Shown here: positions 1 through 7,198 of the stretch, one piece after another
Layout of the letters: each line of letters begins with the position of its first letter
Numbering within the stretch: position 1 is the stretch's first letter
Origin: an uncultured Eubacteriales bacterium
GTDB taxonomy: Bacteria; Bacillota; Clostridia; Oscillospirales; Acutalibacteraceae
DNA: 64,000 nt
Assembly: GCA_934647945.1 (NCBI GenBank)
Contig: CAKUFK010000003.1
Location: forward strand, 186,001-250,000
Direction: 5' to 3'
Notes under the pieces: generated by a model
What the model was told of the DNA's origin: nothing
Database searches by the model: none
What the model saw: the letters and a program-made list of their open reading frames with translations, nothing else
Program-made: the position numbers and the translations under genes

Positions 1-182
1 TCCACGAAGGCGGCGGCCTCGCCGCTGCCCTTGAAATACAGGCGGCAGTGATCCTCGAAGCTGAGCATCAGCCAGTCCTCGGTTTTGTACAGCAACGGCA
101 TGAGCTCACCGAAGCTGGTTTTCAGCCGGGCCTCCTGTTCGGGTGAGATGGCGACATTTACTTTGGTCTGGATACAGGGCAT
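1..182 (-). CDS. MIF-like tautomerase, N-terminal 60 residues (cut by window edge)
   Basis: The visible protein begins MPCIQTKVNV and continues with KTEDWLMLSFED and CRLYFKGSGEAAAFVE. This matches the bacterial macrophage-migration-inhibitory-factor/phenylpyruvate tautomerase family. Proline directly after the initiator Met is the catalytic base of that superfamily, so enzymatic tautomerase activity is plausible. The family is about 110-115 residues long, so roughly half is missing beyond position 1. A good ribosome binding site (AAAGGAGG) sits just before the ATG at 182. It is the last visible gene of a leftward operon, 14 bases after the ArsC-like gene. The physiological substrate in bacteria is unknown; the family call is fairly sure, the function is not. 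Confidence 0.75.
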   Translation of the reverse strand, partial: MPCIQTKVNVAISPEQEARLKTSFGELMPLLYKTEDWLMLSFEDHCRLYFKGSGEAAAFV

Positions 183-196
183 AGGGTTTCCTCCTT

Positions 197-577
197 TTAT
201 ATGGATTGTACGGTTTCCCGCAGCAGGGCATCCCATTCGGCAGGACGGAAGCCGGGCAGGGCCCGGTCCCCGACGAGCAGAAGCGGACGTCGGACCAGCA
301 TGCCGTCCGACGCGAGCAGGGCGAGCTGTTCCTCCTCGTCCAGCCCGGACAGACGCTCGGACAGGCGCATCGAACGGTAGAGCAGGCCGCTCGTATTGAA
401 ATAGCGTTTGAGGGGCAGGCCTGCCTCACGGCTCCATCGGCGGAGCTCTTCCGCTGTAGGCCGCTGTTCCTTGATATGCCGCTCGGTAAATTCGATGCCC
501 TGCTCCAGCAGCCATGCCCTGGCCTTCTGGCAGGTGGTGCAAGGTGGATATACAATGAGGGTAACCGGCTGTACCAT
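197..577 (-). CDS. ArsC/Spx-family thioredoxin-fold protein
   Basis: A 126-residue protein with a CxxC pair near the N-terminus (YPPCTTCQKA, Cys 13 and 16) in a glutaredoxin-like fold, followed by the ArsC-type middle (KRYFNTSG) and the C-terminal RRPLLLVGDRALPGF. The length and motifs fit the ArsC/Spx/YffB group. Members act as arsenate reductases, as RNA-polymerase-binding stress regulators (Spx, MgsR) or have no known role. I cannot tell which applies: the CxxC is Spx-like, but the gene sits with metabolic neighbours rather than arsenic genes. It follows the YjbQ gene by 15 bases and precedes the tautomerase gene by 14 bases, so the three are almost certainly cotranscribed. Confidence 0.8.
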   Translation of the reverse strand: MVQPVTLIVYPPCTTCQKARAWLLEQGIEFTERHIKEQRPTAEELRRWSREAGLPLKRYFNTSGLLYRSMRLSERLSGLDEEEQLALLASDGMLVRRPLLLVGDRALPGFRPAEWDALLRETVQSI

Positions 578-592
578 ATTTCCTGCCCCTTT

Positions 593-1009
593 CTATTCGC
601 CGATGATTTTAACGAGCGCGTGCTTGTCGCGCCCGCCGTCGAACTCATAATAAAAAATCTGTTCCCAGGTGCCGAAATCCAGCCGGCCCTCGGTAATTGC
701 GACCACCGCCTCCCGGCCCATGACGGTGCGTTTGAGGTGGGCATCGGCGTTGTCTTCATACCCGTTATGGGCATAGCGGCTGTAGGGCTTTTCCGGGGCC
801 AGGTTTTCGAGCCAGGCCTCGAAATCACGATGCAGGCCGCTTTCGTCGTCGTTGATGAAGACGCTGGCAGTGATGTTCATAGCATTGACCAGCACGAACC
901 CCTCCCGCACGCCGCTCTCCCGCACCGCCTGCTCCACCTGGGAGGTGATGTTGACGAGGCCCCGTCGGGTGGGCAGATGAAACCACAGTTCTTTCCGGTA
1001 GCTTTTCAT
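593..1009 (-). CDS. yjbQ: YjbQ family protein (UPF0047, secondary thiamine-phosphate synthase type)
   Basis: 138 residues from the ATG at 1009, which follows a purine-rich GGGGGAAA stretch; a longer reading upstream lacks a ribosome site. The C-terminal half has the family hallmarks: [30 protein letters not shown] and [19 protein letters not shown]. YjbQ proteins are small trimeric enzymes with weak thiamine-phosphate synthase activity when overexpressed; the natural role is unsettled. It is the first gene of a three-gene leftward operon behind a good promoter at 1038-1066. Confidence 0.88.
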   Translation of the reverse strand: MKSYRKELWFHLPTRRGLVNITSQVEQAVRESGVREGFVLVNAMNITASVFINDDESGLHRDFEAWLENLAPEKPYSRYAHNGYEDNADAHLKRTVMGREAVVAITEGRLDFGTWEQIFYYEFDGGRDKHALVKIIGE

Positions 1010-1037
1010 CGGGTTTCCCCCGCTTCCTTTTTCTACC

Positions 1038-1066
1038 AGTATACCAGATTTCCTTCGTGGGAACAA
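1038..1066 (-). promoter_or_regulatory. Sigma-A promoter for the yjbQ operon
   Basis: Reading leftward: -35 TTGTTC (1066-1061), a 17-base spacer and -10 TATACT (1043-1038) preceded by TGG, which makes an extended -10. It lies about 30 bases before the yjbQ start. Confidence 0.65.
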
Positions 1067-1082
1067 GACCCCGGAGACTCTG

Positions 1083-1118
1083 AAAAGAAAAAGACCGGCC
1101 GCTCTCCCGGGCGGCCGG
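1083..1118 (-). terminator. Intrinsic terminator, leftward
   Basis: An 8-bp GC stem (CCGGCCGC with GCGGCCGG, 1095-1102/1111-1118) is followed on the minus strand by TCTTTTTCTTTTC. The only leftward unit that can use it is the histidine kinase operon, whose last stop codon is at 1497. That transcript would therefore run antisense through the RNHCP gene before stopping here. Confidence 0.65.
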
Positions 1119-1126
1119 ATCACCTA

Positions 1127-1155
1127 TTGCGTTTGCGGCATTTTTCCTCTATACT
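1127..1155 (+). promoter_or_regulatory. Sigma-A promoter for the RNHCP gene
   Basis: -35 TTGCGT (1127-1132), 17-base spacer, -10 TATACT (1150-1155), 30 bases ahead of the ATG at 1186. Confidence 0.6.
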
Positions 1156-1185
1156 GGAGAAAAGGGCTTGTTTGGAGGTTCGGAC

Positions 1186-1500
1186 ATGGAAGAGCGGCAC
1201 TTTGTCAAAAATGACCAGGGGTTTGTCTGTGCGCACTGCGGACAGACGGTGGAGCCGCTGGGCTACACCTCCCGTAACCATTGCCCCCACTGCCTCTATT
1301 CTCTGCATGTGGACATCCATCCGGGAGACCGGCAGAACCCCTGCCGGGGCCTGATGGAACCGGTCGGTCTGGACATCTCCGCCAAAAAAGGCTATGTCAT
1401 CCGCTTTCGCTGCACGAAATGCGGAGGCGAAGGGCGGAATAAGGCCGCGCGGGACGACGATTTCGGTCTGCTGCTCCGTCTGTCCGCCAAAGAGTGCTAA
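1186..1500 (+). CDS. RNHCP-domain zinc-ribbon protein
   Basis: 104 residues from the ATG at 1186, preceded by TTTGGAGG with good spacing; the in-frame TTG upstream overlaps that ribosome site and is not used. The protein has a CAHCG pair, the signature RNHCPHCL that names the family, and a C-terminal RCTKCGG pair, so it probably binds zinc. The RNHCP family is widespread in Firmicutes and has no established function; association with RNA or ribosomes is only a guess. Its stop codon overlaps the stop of the convergent histidine kinase gene. Confidence 0.82.
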   Translation: MEERHFVKNDQGFVCAHCGQTVEPLGYTSRNHCPHCLYSLHVDIHPGDRQNPCRGLMEPVGLDISAKKGYVIRFRCTKCGGEGRNKAARDDDFGLLLRLSAKEC

Positions 1501-2426
1501 CGCCGTCCCTCGGGCGGCTTGACCGCCGGCCAGCGGACGGTGATGGTGAGCTTGTTCTGGAGCAGCAGGGCCTCGGTTTCGCCCCCCATCTGCATCGCCA
1601 GGCGATGGACGATCGCCAGCCCCAGCCCTGTGTCCTGCCCGGTGCGCATCCTGTCGGCGGTGAAGAACCGGTCGAACAGGTGCTCAACATCCTGTGGCAG
1701 CAGGCCCGGCGCCAGGTTGGTGAAACAGGTGACCACCACCCCATCTTCCTGAAACGCCCGGATATACAAATCCCCCGCGCCATGCTTGATCGCGTTTTGA
1801 AACAGGTTGGTGTAGATGCGCAGCACGGCCTGGGGATCGCCCAGGATCGGTGACAGCCCCTCGGCGATGTCGATCTCCGCCTCCCGCCCGTCCGCGTTGA
1901 AGTCGGCGTAAAAGGCCGCCGCCAGTTCAACCAGAAGAGGCGCGAGCGCCACCGATTCCTGCGCGAGGGCATAGCCGCCCGCTTCCAGGCAGGACAGGTC
2001 GTAAAAGCCCGTGACCAGGGCCTTGAGGGCATGGGCGCGGCTTTCCACAATGGCAAGGTATTCGGCCCGTTCCTCCGGGGTGGTGCTTTCGGATTTGATC
2101 ATCTGCAGATACCCCAGGATCGAGGTCAAGGGGGTGCGCAGGTCGTGGGAGATGTTGGCGATCTCCTGCCGGCGCTGCCGCTCCTGCCGCCGGTGGAGGG
2201 CGTCGCTCGCCTGCCGTTCGTCGAGCAGCGCGTTCACTTCCTCGAGCAGCCGTTCCAAATCCCGGTCTGGTACGCTGAGCCTCAGACGCCCGTTGGACTG
2301 TGTGCGCCGCAGATTTTCCAGAGAGCGGCGCACTTTGAGCAGATTCCGTTTATATACGATCAGCGCACCCGCACAGACCGCGAGCAGCAGCGCCAGTATA
2401 GCGATGATCCATCCGGCCAGCCCCAT
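1497..2426 (-). CDS. Sensor histidine kinase
   Basis: 309 residues from the ATG at 2426 (GGGAGGGACGAAC before it). One N-terminal membrane helix (about residues 4-25) is followed by a short linker, then a HisKA dimerisation domain with NISHDLRTPL (phospho-acceptor His about 94). The ATPase domain shows the N box (NLFQNAIKH, about 207-215), an F box (FDRFF) and G2 box (TGLGLAIV). There is almost no extracellular sensor region, as in intramembrane-sensing kinases that work with antibiotic-efflux ABC transporters. It lies downstream of the ABC ATPase and permease genes and pairs naturally with the response regulator at 4360-5061. It also has a possible promoter of its own. Confidence 0.93.
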   Translation of the reverse strand: MGLAGWIIAILALLLAVCAGALIVYKRNLLKVRRSLENLRRTQSNGRLRLSVPDRDLERLLEEVNALLDERQASDALHRRQERQRRQEIANISHDLRTPLTSILGYLQMIKSESTTPEERAEYLAIVESRAHALKALVTGFYDLSCLEAGGYALAQESVALAPLLVELAAAFYADFNADGREAEIDIAEGLSPILGDPQAVLRIYTNLFQNAIKHGAGDLYIRAFQEDGVVVTCFTNLAPGLLPQDVEHLFDRFFTADRMRTGQDTGLGLAIVHRLAMQMGGETEALLLQNKLTITVRWPAVKPPEGRR

Positions 2427-2449
2427 GTTCGTCCCTCCCTGTGCCGTTG

Positions 2450-2478
2450 AGTATACCATACCAGGCCCAGCTTGAAAA
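2450..2478 (-). promoter_or_regulatory. Possible internal promoter for the histidine kinase gene
   Basis: Leftward TTTTCA (2478-2473), 17-base spacer, -10 TATACT preceded by TGG (2455-2450), in the 86-base gap between permease and kinase. The -35 is weak. Confidence 0.4.
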
Positions 2479-2512
2479 GAGCCGGACGGGGTTTTTCGTT
2501 TTGCGCAGAGGC

Positions 2513-3277
2513 TCAGGCGACGTCCTTTCTGCGGTAGCAGAGAAGTCCAAGCAGGGTGCTCCCCGCTAAATAGGCGGCCCCCGTCACGACGCTGCGCAGT
2601 ACGAGTTCTCCGGTCAGTTCGGTTCTTACGATCTGTTCAAGCAGCGGGATCATCAGCCAGAGGCTGACCTCCCCCAGAGACGGGTAATAATGCGCCGCAA
2701 ACTGGAGGATGACGGGCAGGAAACCGAAAAAGCCGACGAAACCCAGTGTGTACAGAGTGCTGCTCTTGACGTGGAAAGCCAGCATGTTGCCGAAAGAGAG
2801 CGCCCCGATCCACAGGGGCAGGGTCACAAGCAGACGTTTGCCGAGCTCGGAAAACAGTTCGAGAAACGGAACCGGATAGACGGGACCCAGCACTAGGACA
2901 CCGGCTCCCAGTATAACGCCCAGGATGACGAGAAGGCTCACGAGAGCCGTGATCAATTCGGTCAGCAGCTTGCCCAGATAGAAGCCCGCCCGGGATGTAC
3001 CGAAGGCCAGCGTGTTTTTCATCGTCTGGTTTTTATATTCCTCCGAAAACACCATGTCCACGAACGCTACGGTCAGAAAAAGGCCTGTCGGGAACATGGA
3101 CAGAGCGATACTCACCATGCCGTCAAAGCCCACCCGTTCTTCGGGCGGCAGGTAATGGTTGGTAACGGCAAACAGCATCACACCCGCGAGGCCGAGAGCC
3201 ACGATAACGCCGATGAAAATATAGGGATACAAGCGATGCCGGGTCTTGTATAGTTCGCTTTTGATCACACGCAGCAT
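2513..3277 (-). CDS. ABC transporter permease, bacitracin/lantibiotic-resistance type
   Basis: 254 residues from the ATG at 3277, whose A overlaps the TGA of the ATPase gene; GGAGG lies 8 bases upstream. The start LRVIKSELYKTRHRLYPY and about six hydrophobic helices are typical of ABC-2-like permeases (BcrB/SpaE/NisE-like or YhaP-like). Together with the ATPase it should form a transporter exporting or extracting a hydrophobic peptide or drug from the membrane. The substrate cannot be read from the sequence; lantibiotic or bacitracin self-protection is the usual role of such four-gene modules. Confidence 0.85.
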   Translation of the reverse strand: MLRVIKSELYKTRHRLYPYIFIGVIVALGLAGVMLFAVTNHYLPPEERVGFDGMVSIALSMFPTGLFLTVAFVDMVFSEEYKNQTMKNTLAFGTSRAGFYLGKLLTELITALVSLLVILGVILGAGVLVLGPVYPVPFLELFSELGKRLLVTLPLWIGALSFGNMLAFHVKSSTLYTLGFVGFFGFLPVILQFAAHYYPSLGEVSLWLMIPLLEQIVRTELTGELVLRSVVTGAAYLAGSTLLGLLCYRRKDVA

Positions 3278-4221
3278 CACGCATACCTCCTTTCGGTTCC
3301 GTCCGGACGGGAACGCTCCAGCAGCCGCAGGAAATAATCCTCCAGGTTGGTCCCGCGGGTATTGATCGTGTGTACCCGCACGCCATCCTCGGTGAGTGCC
3401 GCCGTCACCTTTACCGGATCCTCCAGAAATGCGTAGATCCGGATCCGGTTTTCGGGCAGGATTTCATACGAGGAACAATATAGGCGGCTTTCCAGCGATA
3501 CGGCCGCCTTCGGGGCATCGTCCACGGTCAGTTCCAGGCATTCCCGGCAGCATTCTTCGATGTCCCGGGCGGCGATCTGCTGCAGCATCCGTCCCCCGTC
3601 GATGAAGCCGTAGTGCGTGGCGAGGTTGGCGAGCTCGCTCAGGATATGGCTGGAGATCAGGATGGTGATCTGACGTTCGGCGTTCAGGCGCAGCAGCAGG
3701 TCGCGGAACTGTACGATCCCCATCGGGTCGAGCCCGTTGATCGGCTCGTCGAGAAGGAGCAGGTCGGGGCTGCCGAGGATAGCCAGGGCCAGCCCGAGCC
3801 GCTGTTTCATACCGAGAGAAAACTGCTTGAATTTCTTGTTCCTTGTATCGCCGAGGCCGACGAGACGCAGCGCCTCTTTCACGCAGTCTTTGCCCGCGAT
3901 CCCTCGCTGGAGCCTGTAATATTCGAGATTCTGCTCCGCCGTCAGAAAGGGATAGAAGCTCGGGATTTCGATCACTGCGCCCATCCGTTCCCGCATCCGG
4001 CCGAGAGAACGCGGGTCGGACGCCCCGAATAGCTCGATTTCCCCTCCGCTCGGCCTGCTCTGCGAGGTGATCATCCGCATCAGGGTGGTTTTGCCCGCCC
4101 CGTTTTTTCCGACCAATCCATAAATCTGTCCGTGTTCCACCCGCAGATCCACGTGATCCACCGCCATCGTGGCGCCGTACCGCTTGCACAGCCCCCGCGT
4201 GACCAGTACATTGTCCGCCAT
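3277..4221 (-). CDS. ABC transporter ATP-binding protein, bacitracin/lantibiotic-resistance type
   Basis: 314 residues. The ATG at 4221 is chosen because GGAAGG lies 9 bases upstream; the ATG at 4230 abuts that site. Walker A is GKNGAGKT (about 38-45), the signature FSLGMKQRL (about 134-142) and Walker B LLLLDEP (about 154-160), with a C-terminal extension of about 100 residues as in BcrA-type ATPases. SSHILSEL contains the H-loop. It overlaps the permease gene, so the two are translationally coupled. Three phased repeats just upstream suggest direct control by the neighbouring response regulator. Confidence 0.93.
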   Translation of the reverse strand: MADNVLVTRGLCKRYGATMAVDHVDLRVEHGQIYGLVGKNGAGKTTLMRMITSQSRPSGGEIELFGASDPRSLGRMRERMGAVIEIPSFYPFLTAEQNLEYYRLQRGIAGKDCVKEALRLVGLGDTRNKKFKQFSLGMKQRLGLALAILGSPDLLLLDEPINGLDPMGIVQFRDLLLRLNAERQITILISSHILSELANLATHYGFIDGGRMLQQIAARDIEECCRECLELTVDDAPKAAVSLESRLYCSSYEILPENRIRIYAFLEDPVKVTAALTEDGVRVHTINTRGTNLEDYFLRLLERSRPDGTERRYA

Positions 4222-4252
4222 ACCATTCATCCTTCCGTCTGAGATTGGCCTC

Positions 4253-4307
4253 AGTATACCCCTGTACCTTCAAAAAGCCTTAAAGGAAATCTAAAGAAAC
4301 TCTAAAG
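4253..4307 (-). promoter_or_regulatory. Response-regulator-type promoter: three 11-bp phased repeats plus -10
   Basis: On the leftward strand CTTTAG, CTTTAG and CTTTAA occur at 4307-4302, 4296-4291 and 4285-4280, spaced exactly 11 bp apart, followed by -10 TATACT (4258-4253). The last repeat ends about 21 bases before the -10, where a -35 box would lie, and no -35 consensus is present. This is the arrangement expected for an OmpR/PhoB-type activator binding direct repeats. The likely binder is the response regulator encoded immediately upstream. Confidence 0.6.
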
Positions 4308-4359
4308 CCGGGCCTTTTTCCGGAGGATGAAACTCCTAGAACCGGGAATCCGCGGCCGG

Positions 4360-5061
4360 TCAGTCCTCCTGCATCTTGAAGCCGATGCCCCAGACCGTTT
4401 TGATATACCCGTTGTCCGGGTCAGCCGCCGCCAGCTTGGCACGCAGGTTGCTGATATGCACGTTGACCGTATTGTCGTCCCCGAGATACGGATCCTCCCA
4501 GACCGATTCAAAGAGGTTCGCGCGGGTGAAGACCTTTTTCGGATGGGAGAGCAGCAGGCTCAAAATGCCGTATTCCCGGGCGGTCAGGGACACCTCCCGG
4601 CCCTTGACCGTCACCTGGCGGCCTTCTGGATCGAGAACGAGGTTTTTGAAGTGCAACGGCGTGTCCTCTTCCTGCACAGCGGCGGCAAAGCGGGTATAGC
4701 GGCGGAGCTGGGCCGCGACCCTGGCCTTGACATCCTCCACGTCGAAGGGCTTTCCGATAAAATCGTCCGCCCCGTCGGCGAGTACCCGCAGCTTGTCCTC
4801 CCGCCCCTTGGCGGACAGGACGATCACCGGCATCACCTGATCCCTCCGGATACGCGCGAGGAGTTCCTCCCCCGTCAGCCCGGGGAGCATCAGGTCAAGC
4901 AGCACCAAATCGACCCGTTCCGCCTGCAGCCGCATTTCCGCCTCGCTGCCCGAGTAGGCCGGAATGACGGTATATCCCTCCTTTGACAGGAGGGTGGTGA
5001 GCAGGCGGTTGATATCCGCGTCGTCCTCCACGATCAGGATGCGTGCTCCGGTTCCTTCCAC
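4360..5061 (-). CDS. Response regulator, OmpR/PhoB family
   Basis: 233 residues from a GTG at 5061 with GGGAGG 8 bases upstream; the open frame extends further but without a ribosome site. The receiver domain has the acidic pocket (VEDD), the phospho-acceptor Asp in LVLLDLMLPG (about residue 56) and the conserved Lys in FIGKPF (about 104). The C-terminal half is a winged helix (LTAREYGILSLLLSHP, VNVHISNLRAKL, WGIGFKM). It is the first gene of the leftward two-component/ABC module, under a promoter at 5138-5166, and probably activates the transporter promoter at 4253-4307. Confidence 0.95.
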   Translation of the reverse strand: MEGTGARILIVEDDADINRLLTTLLSKEGYTVIPAYSGSEAEMRLQAERVDLVLLDLMLPGLTGEELLARIRRDQVMPVIVLSAKGREDKLRVLADGADDFIGKPFDVEDVKARVAAQLRRYTRFAAAVQEEDTPLHFKNLVLDPEGRQVTVKGREVSLTAREYGILSLLLSHPKKVFTRANLFESVWEDPYLGDDNTVNVHISNLRAKLAAADPDNGYIKTVWGIGFKMQED

Positions 5062-5137
5062 GTCCGTATCCTCCCTTGCGGCCGGCAGACCCGGCCCGCG
5101 GTGTTTTATGTAGGGGCTTAAGGCCCCTGCTCTGTCC

Positions 5138-5166
5138 AGTATACCATTCCGCCGCCCTCGCGGCAA
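5138..5166 (-). promoter_or_regulatory. Promoter for the response regulator gene
   Basis: Leftward TTGCCG (5166-5161), 17-base spacer, -10 TATACT preceded by TGG (5143-5138). The leader also holds a small GGGGC/GCCCC hairpin near 5113-5127. Confidence 0.6.
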
Positions 5167-5224
5167 GGGCCGGACGGCCCGGCCCGAATTCATAAATCCT
5201 TCATCCGTTTTCCCGGATTTGGGA

Positions 5225-5230
5225 TATAAT
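5225..5230 (+). promoter_or_regulatory. Probable -10 element for the phasin-like/UbiB/GT8 unit
   Basis: TATAAT at 5225-5230, 36 bases before the first ATG. No convincing -35 is present at the correct distance. Confidence 0.4.
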
Positions 5231-5265
5231 AAGAATACCCTTTCAACAGAAAAGAGGTTGTCACC

Positions 5266-5586
5266 ATGCAGGACCGTCTGAGCGAAGAGCTCAAAACGCT
5301 ATTCCTGGCCGGAGTGGGTGCGGCGGCCGTTACCGCCGAAAAAACCAAGGCCCTCGTCGGGGAACTGGTCGAAAAAGGCCGCCTGACGGTGGAACAGGGC
5401 CGGGTGCTCAATGAGGAGCTCCACCACCGGTCCGGTCCCGTGTCCAGGGCTGTCCCCCCCGATTCGGAGGCGGACCAGCTCCTGCGCAGCCTCGACCGGA
5501 TGAGCCCGGAAGACCTCGCTGCCCTCAAAGCCAAGCTCGCGGCGATGGACGCCGCGGAGGATCCCCATGGAAAACCGGAAAGCTGA
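5266..5586 (+). CDS. Phasin-family-like small coiled-coil protein
   Basis: 106 residues, strongly helical and charged after a short amphipathic start (LFLAGVGAAAVTAEKTKALVGELVEKGRLTVEQG is the key region, residues about 12-45). This pattern, with a GxGA stretch followed by EKxxxxVxxLVEKGxLTxxEG, resembles the phasin/PhaI-related proteins often found next to UbiB-family kinases. No granule genes are nearby, so a polyester-granule role is not implied. The next gene starts inside its 3' end (20-base overlap), so the two are translationally coupled. Confidence 0.6.
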   Translation: MQDRLSEELKTLFLAGVGAAAVTAEKTKALVGELVEKGRLTVEQGRVLNEELHHRSGPVSRAVPPDSEADQLLRSLDRMSPEDLAALKAKLAAMDAAEDPHGKPES

Positions 5587-7168
5587 GCCGGGCGGCCGGG
5601 CGGACAACCGCCACCGCCTCCGGGAGATCCTGGCCGTGCTCGCGCGGCACGGCATCCTGCGCGGCCTCACCCCCGTGAAGCTGCGCCTCATTATCCAGGA
5701 CCTGGGCCCGACCTTCGTCAAGCTCGGCCAAATCCTCTCCATGCGGCAGGACATGCTCCCGGCGGAATACTGCCAGGAGCTCACCCTGTTGCGGGCGGAC
5801 GTCTCCCCGATGCCCTTCGGTGAGGTCAAAGAGGTGGTGGAGGCGGAGTACGGCGTCCCGATGAAATCGCTCTTCCTCTCCTTTGAGGAAACACCTCTCG
5901 GTTCCGCCTCCATCGCCCAGGTCCATGCGGCGGTGCTGCGGGACGGCAACGAGGTCGCCGTCAAGGTACAGCGGCCGGGGGTGCGGGACACCATGGCGAG
6001 GGACATCGTCCTCCTTCGCCGGGCGGCGGGCATCCTGCAACGGGCGGGCGGCATCGCCGGGGTTATCGACTTCCGCATGGTGCTCGATGAAATGTGGGCC
6101 GTGGCGCAGGAGGAAATGGACTTCCTCCTGGAGGCCCGCCATATGGATGAATTCCGGGACAGCAACGCCGGTGTCGCCTATGTCACCTGCCCCCGGGTGG
6201 AGCACCGCTATACCACCTCCCGTGCTCTGATGATGGAGTATATCGACGGCATCCCCATCGACGATACCGACCGGCTCCGCGAGGAAGGGTACGACCTCGG
6301 TGAGATCGGGGAAAAGCTGGCGGAAAACTATGTCCGGCAGATTTTGGATGAGGCATTTTTCCATGCCGATCCCCATCCGGGCAACCTGCGGATACGGGCG
6401 GGCAAAATCGTCTTTCTGGACCTCGGCATGATGGGCCGGCTGAGCGAGAAGGACCGTGAGCTCCTGAAGACCGCTGTGCGCGCCGTGGCGCAGAACGACG
6501 CCGGTACCCTCAAGGACGTGCTGCTCACCCTGGGTGTCCACAGCGGCAAAATCGACCATGTCCGCCTGTATGCGGATATCGACGAATTCCTCTCGAGATA
6601 TGCCAGCATGGGCATGGCGGACATCGACCTGGCCCGGCTGATGGAAGAGCTCCTGGGCCTGGCCGAATCCCACGGCATCTCGATGCCCAAGGGGCTGTCC
6701 ATGCTCGCCCGGGGCATCGTCACCATCCAGGGGGTGCTGGCCCGGATCAGTCCCGATATCCAAATCATCACCATCATGCACAACCATATGGCGGGCGGCG
6801 CCGTCGGGCCGTTCGACCTGGAAAAGGAACTGAAAAGCGGCGGCTTGTCTCTGCTGGCGTCGGGACGGAAGGCGCTCGACATCCCCTCCCAGATGTCCGA
6901 CCTGCTCAAAACCACCCTCAAGGGGCAGCTCAAGCTGCACGTCGAGCCCACCGGCTCGGAGGATCCATTGAAGGCGGCCGAACGCCGGACAGACAAGCTG
7001 GCCCTGGCGATCCTCGATGCGGCCCTGATCATCGGTGCCGGCCTGCTCTCCTCCCTTGAAACGGGACCGCAGATACTGGGCCTGCCGGTGCCGGCCTTTA
7101 TCGGCTATCTGCTGGCCCTCGCGGTCGGCGGCGTCCTGCTGTTCCGGATGCGCCGCCGCAAACGCTGA
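5567..7168 (+). CDS. ABC1/UbiB (AarF) family atypical kinase
   Basis: 533 residues. The family signatures are present in order: the KxGQ motif in FVKLGQILSMR (about 50-60), the alanine-rich loop in LGSASIAQVHAA, VAVKVQRPGV with the ATP-binding Lys, HADPHPGNL (catalytic loop) and FLDLGMMGR (the DFG equivalent reads DLG). Two hydrophobic helices at the C-terminus (about 485-525) should anchor it in the membrane. UbiB proteins are needed for ubiquinone synthesis in Proteobacteria; in anaerobic Firmicutes, which lack ubiquinone, the role is unknown and may concern membrane lipids. Confidence 0.93.
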   Translation: MENRKAEPGGRADNRHRLREILAVLARHGILRGLTPVKLRLIIQDLGPTFVKLGQILSMRQDMLPAEYCQELTLLRADVSPMPFGEVKEVVEAEYGVPMKSLFLSFEETPLGSASIAQVHAAVLRDGNEVAVKVQRPGVRDTMARDIVLLRRAAGILQRAGGIAGVIDFRMVLDEMWAVAQEEMDFLLEARHMDEFRDSNAGVAYVTCPRVEHRYTTSRALMMEYIDGIPIDDTDRLREEGYDLGEIGEKLAENYVRQILDEAFFHADPHPGNLRIRAGKIVFLDLGMMGRLSEKDRELLKTAVRAVAQNDAGTLKDVLLTLGVHSGKIDHVRLYADIDEFLSRYASMGMADIDLARLMEELLGLAESHGISMPKGLSMLARGIVTIQGVLARISPDIQIITIMHNHMAGGAVGPFDLEKELKSGGLSLLASGRKALDIPSQMSDLLKTTLKGQLKLHVEPTGSEDPLKAAERRTDKLALAILDAALIIGAGLLSSLETGPQILGLPVPAFIGYLLALAVGGVLLFRMRRRKR

Positions 7169-7198
7169 CCCAATCCACATGGAAGGAGCCCTACCGCC

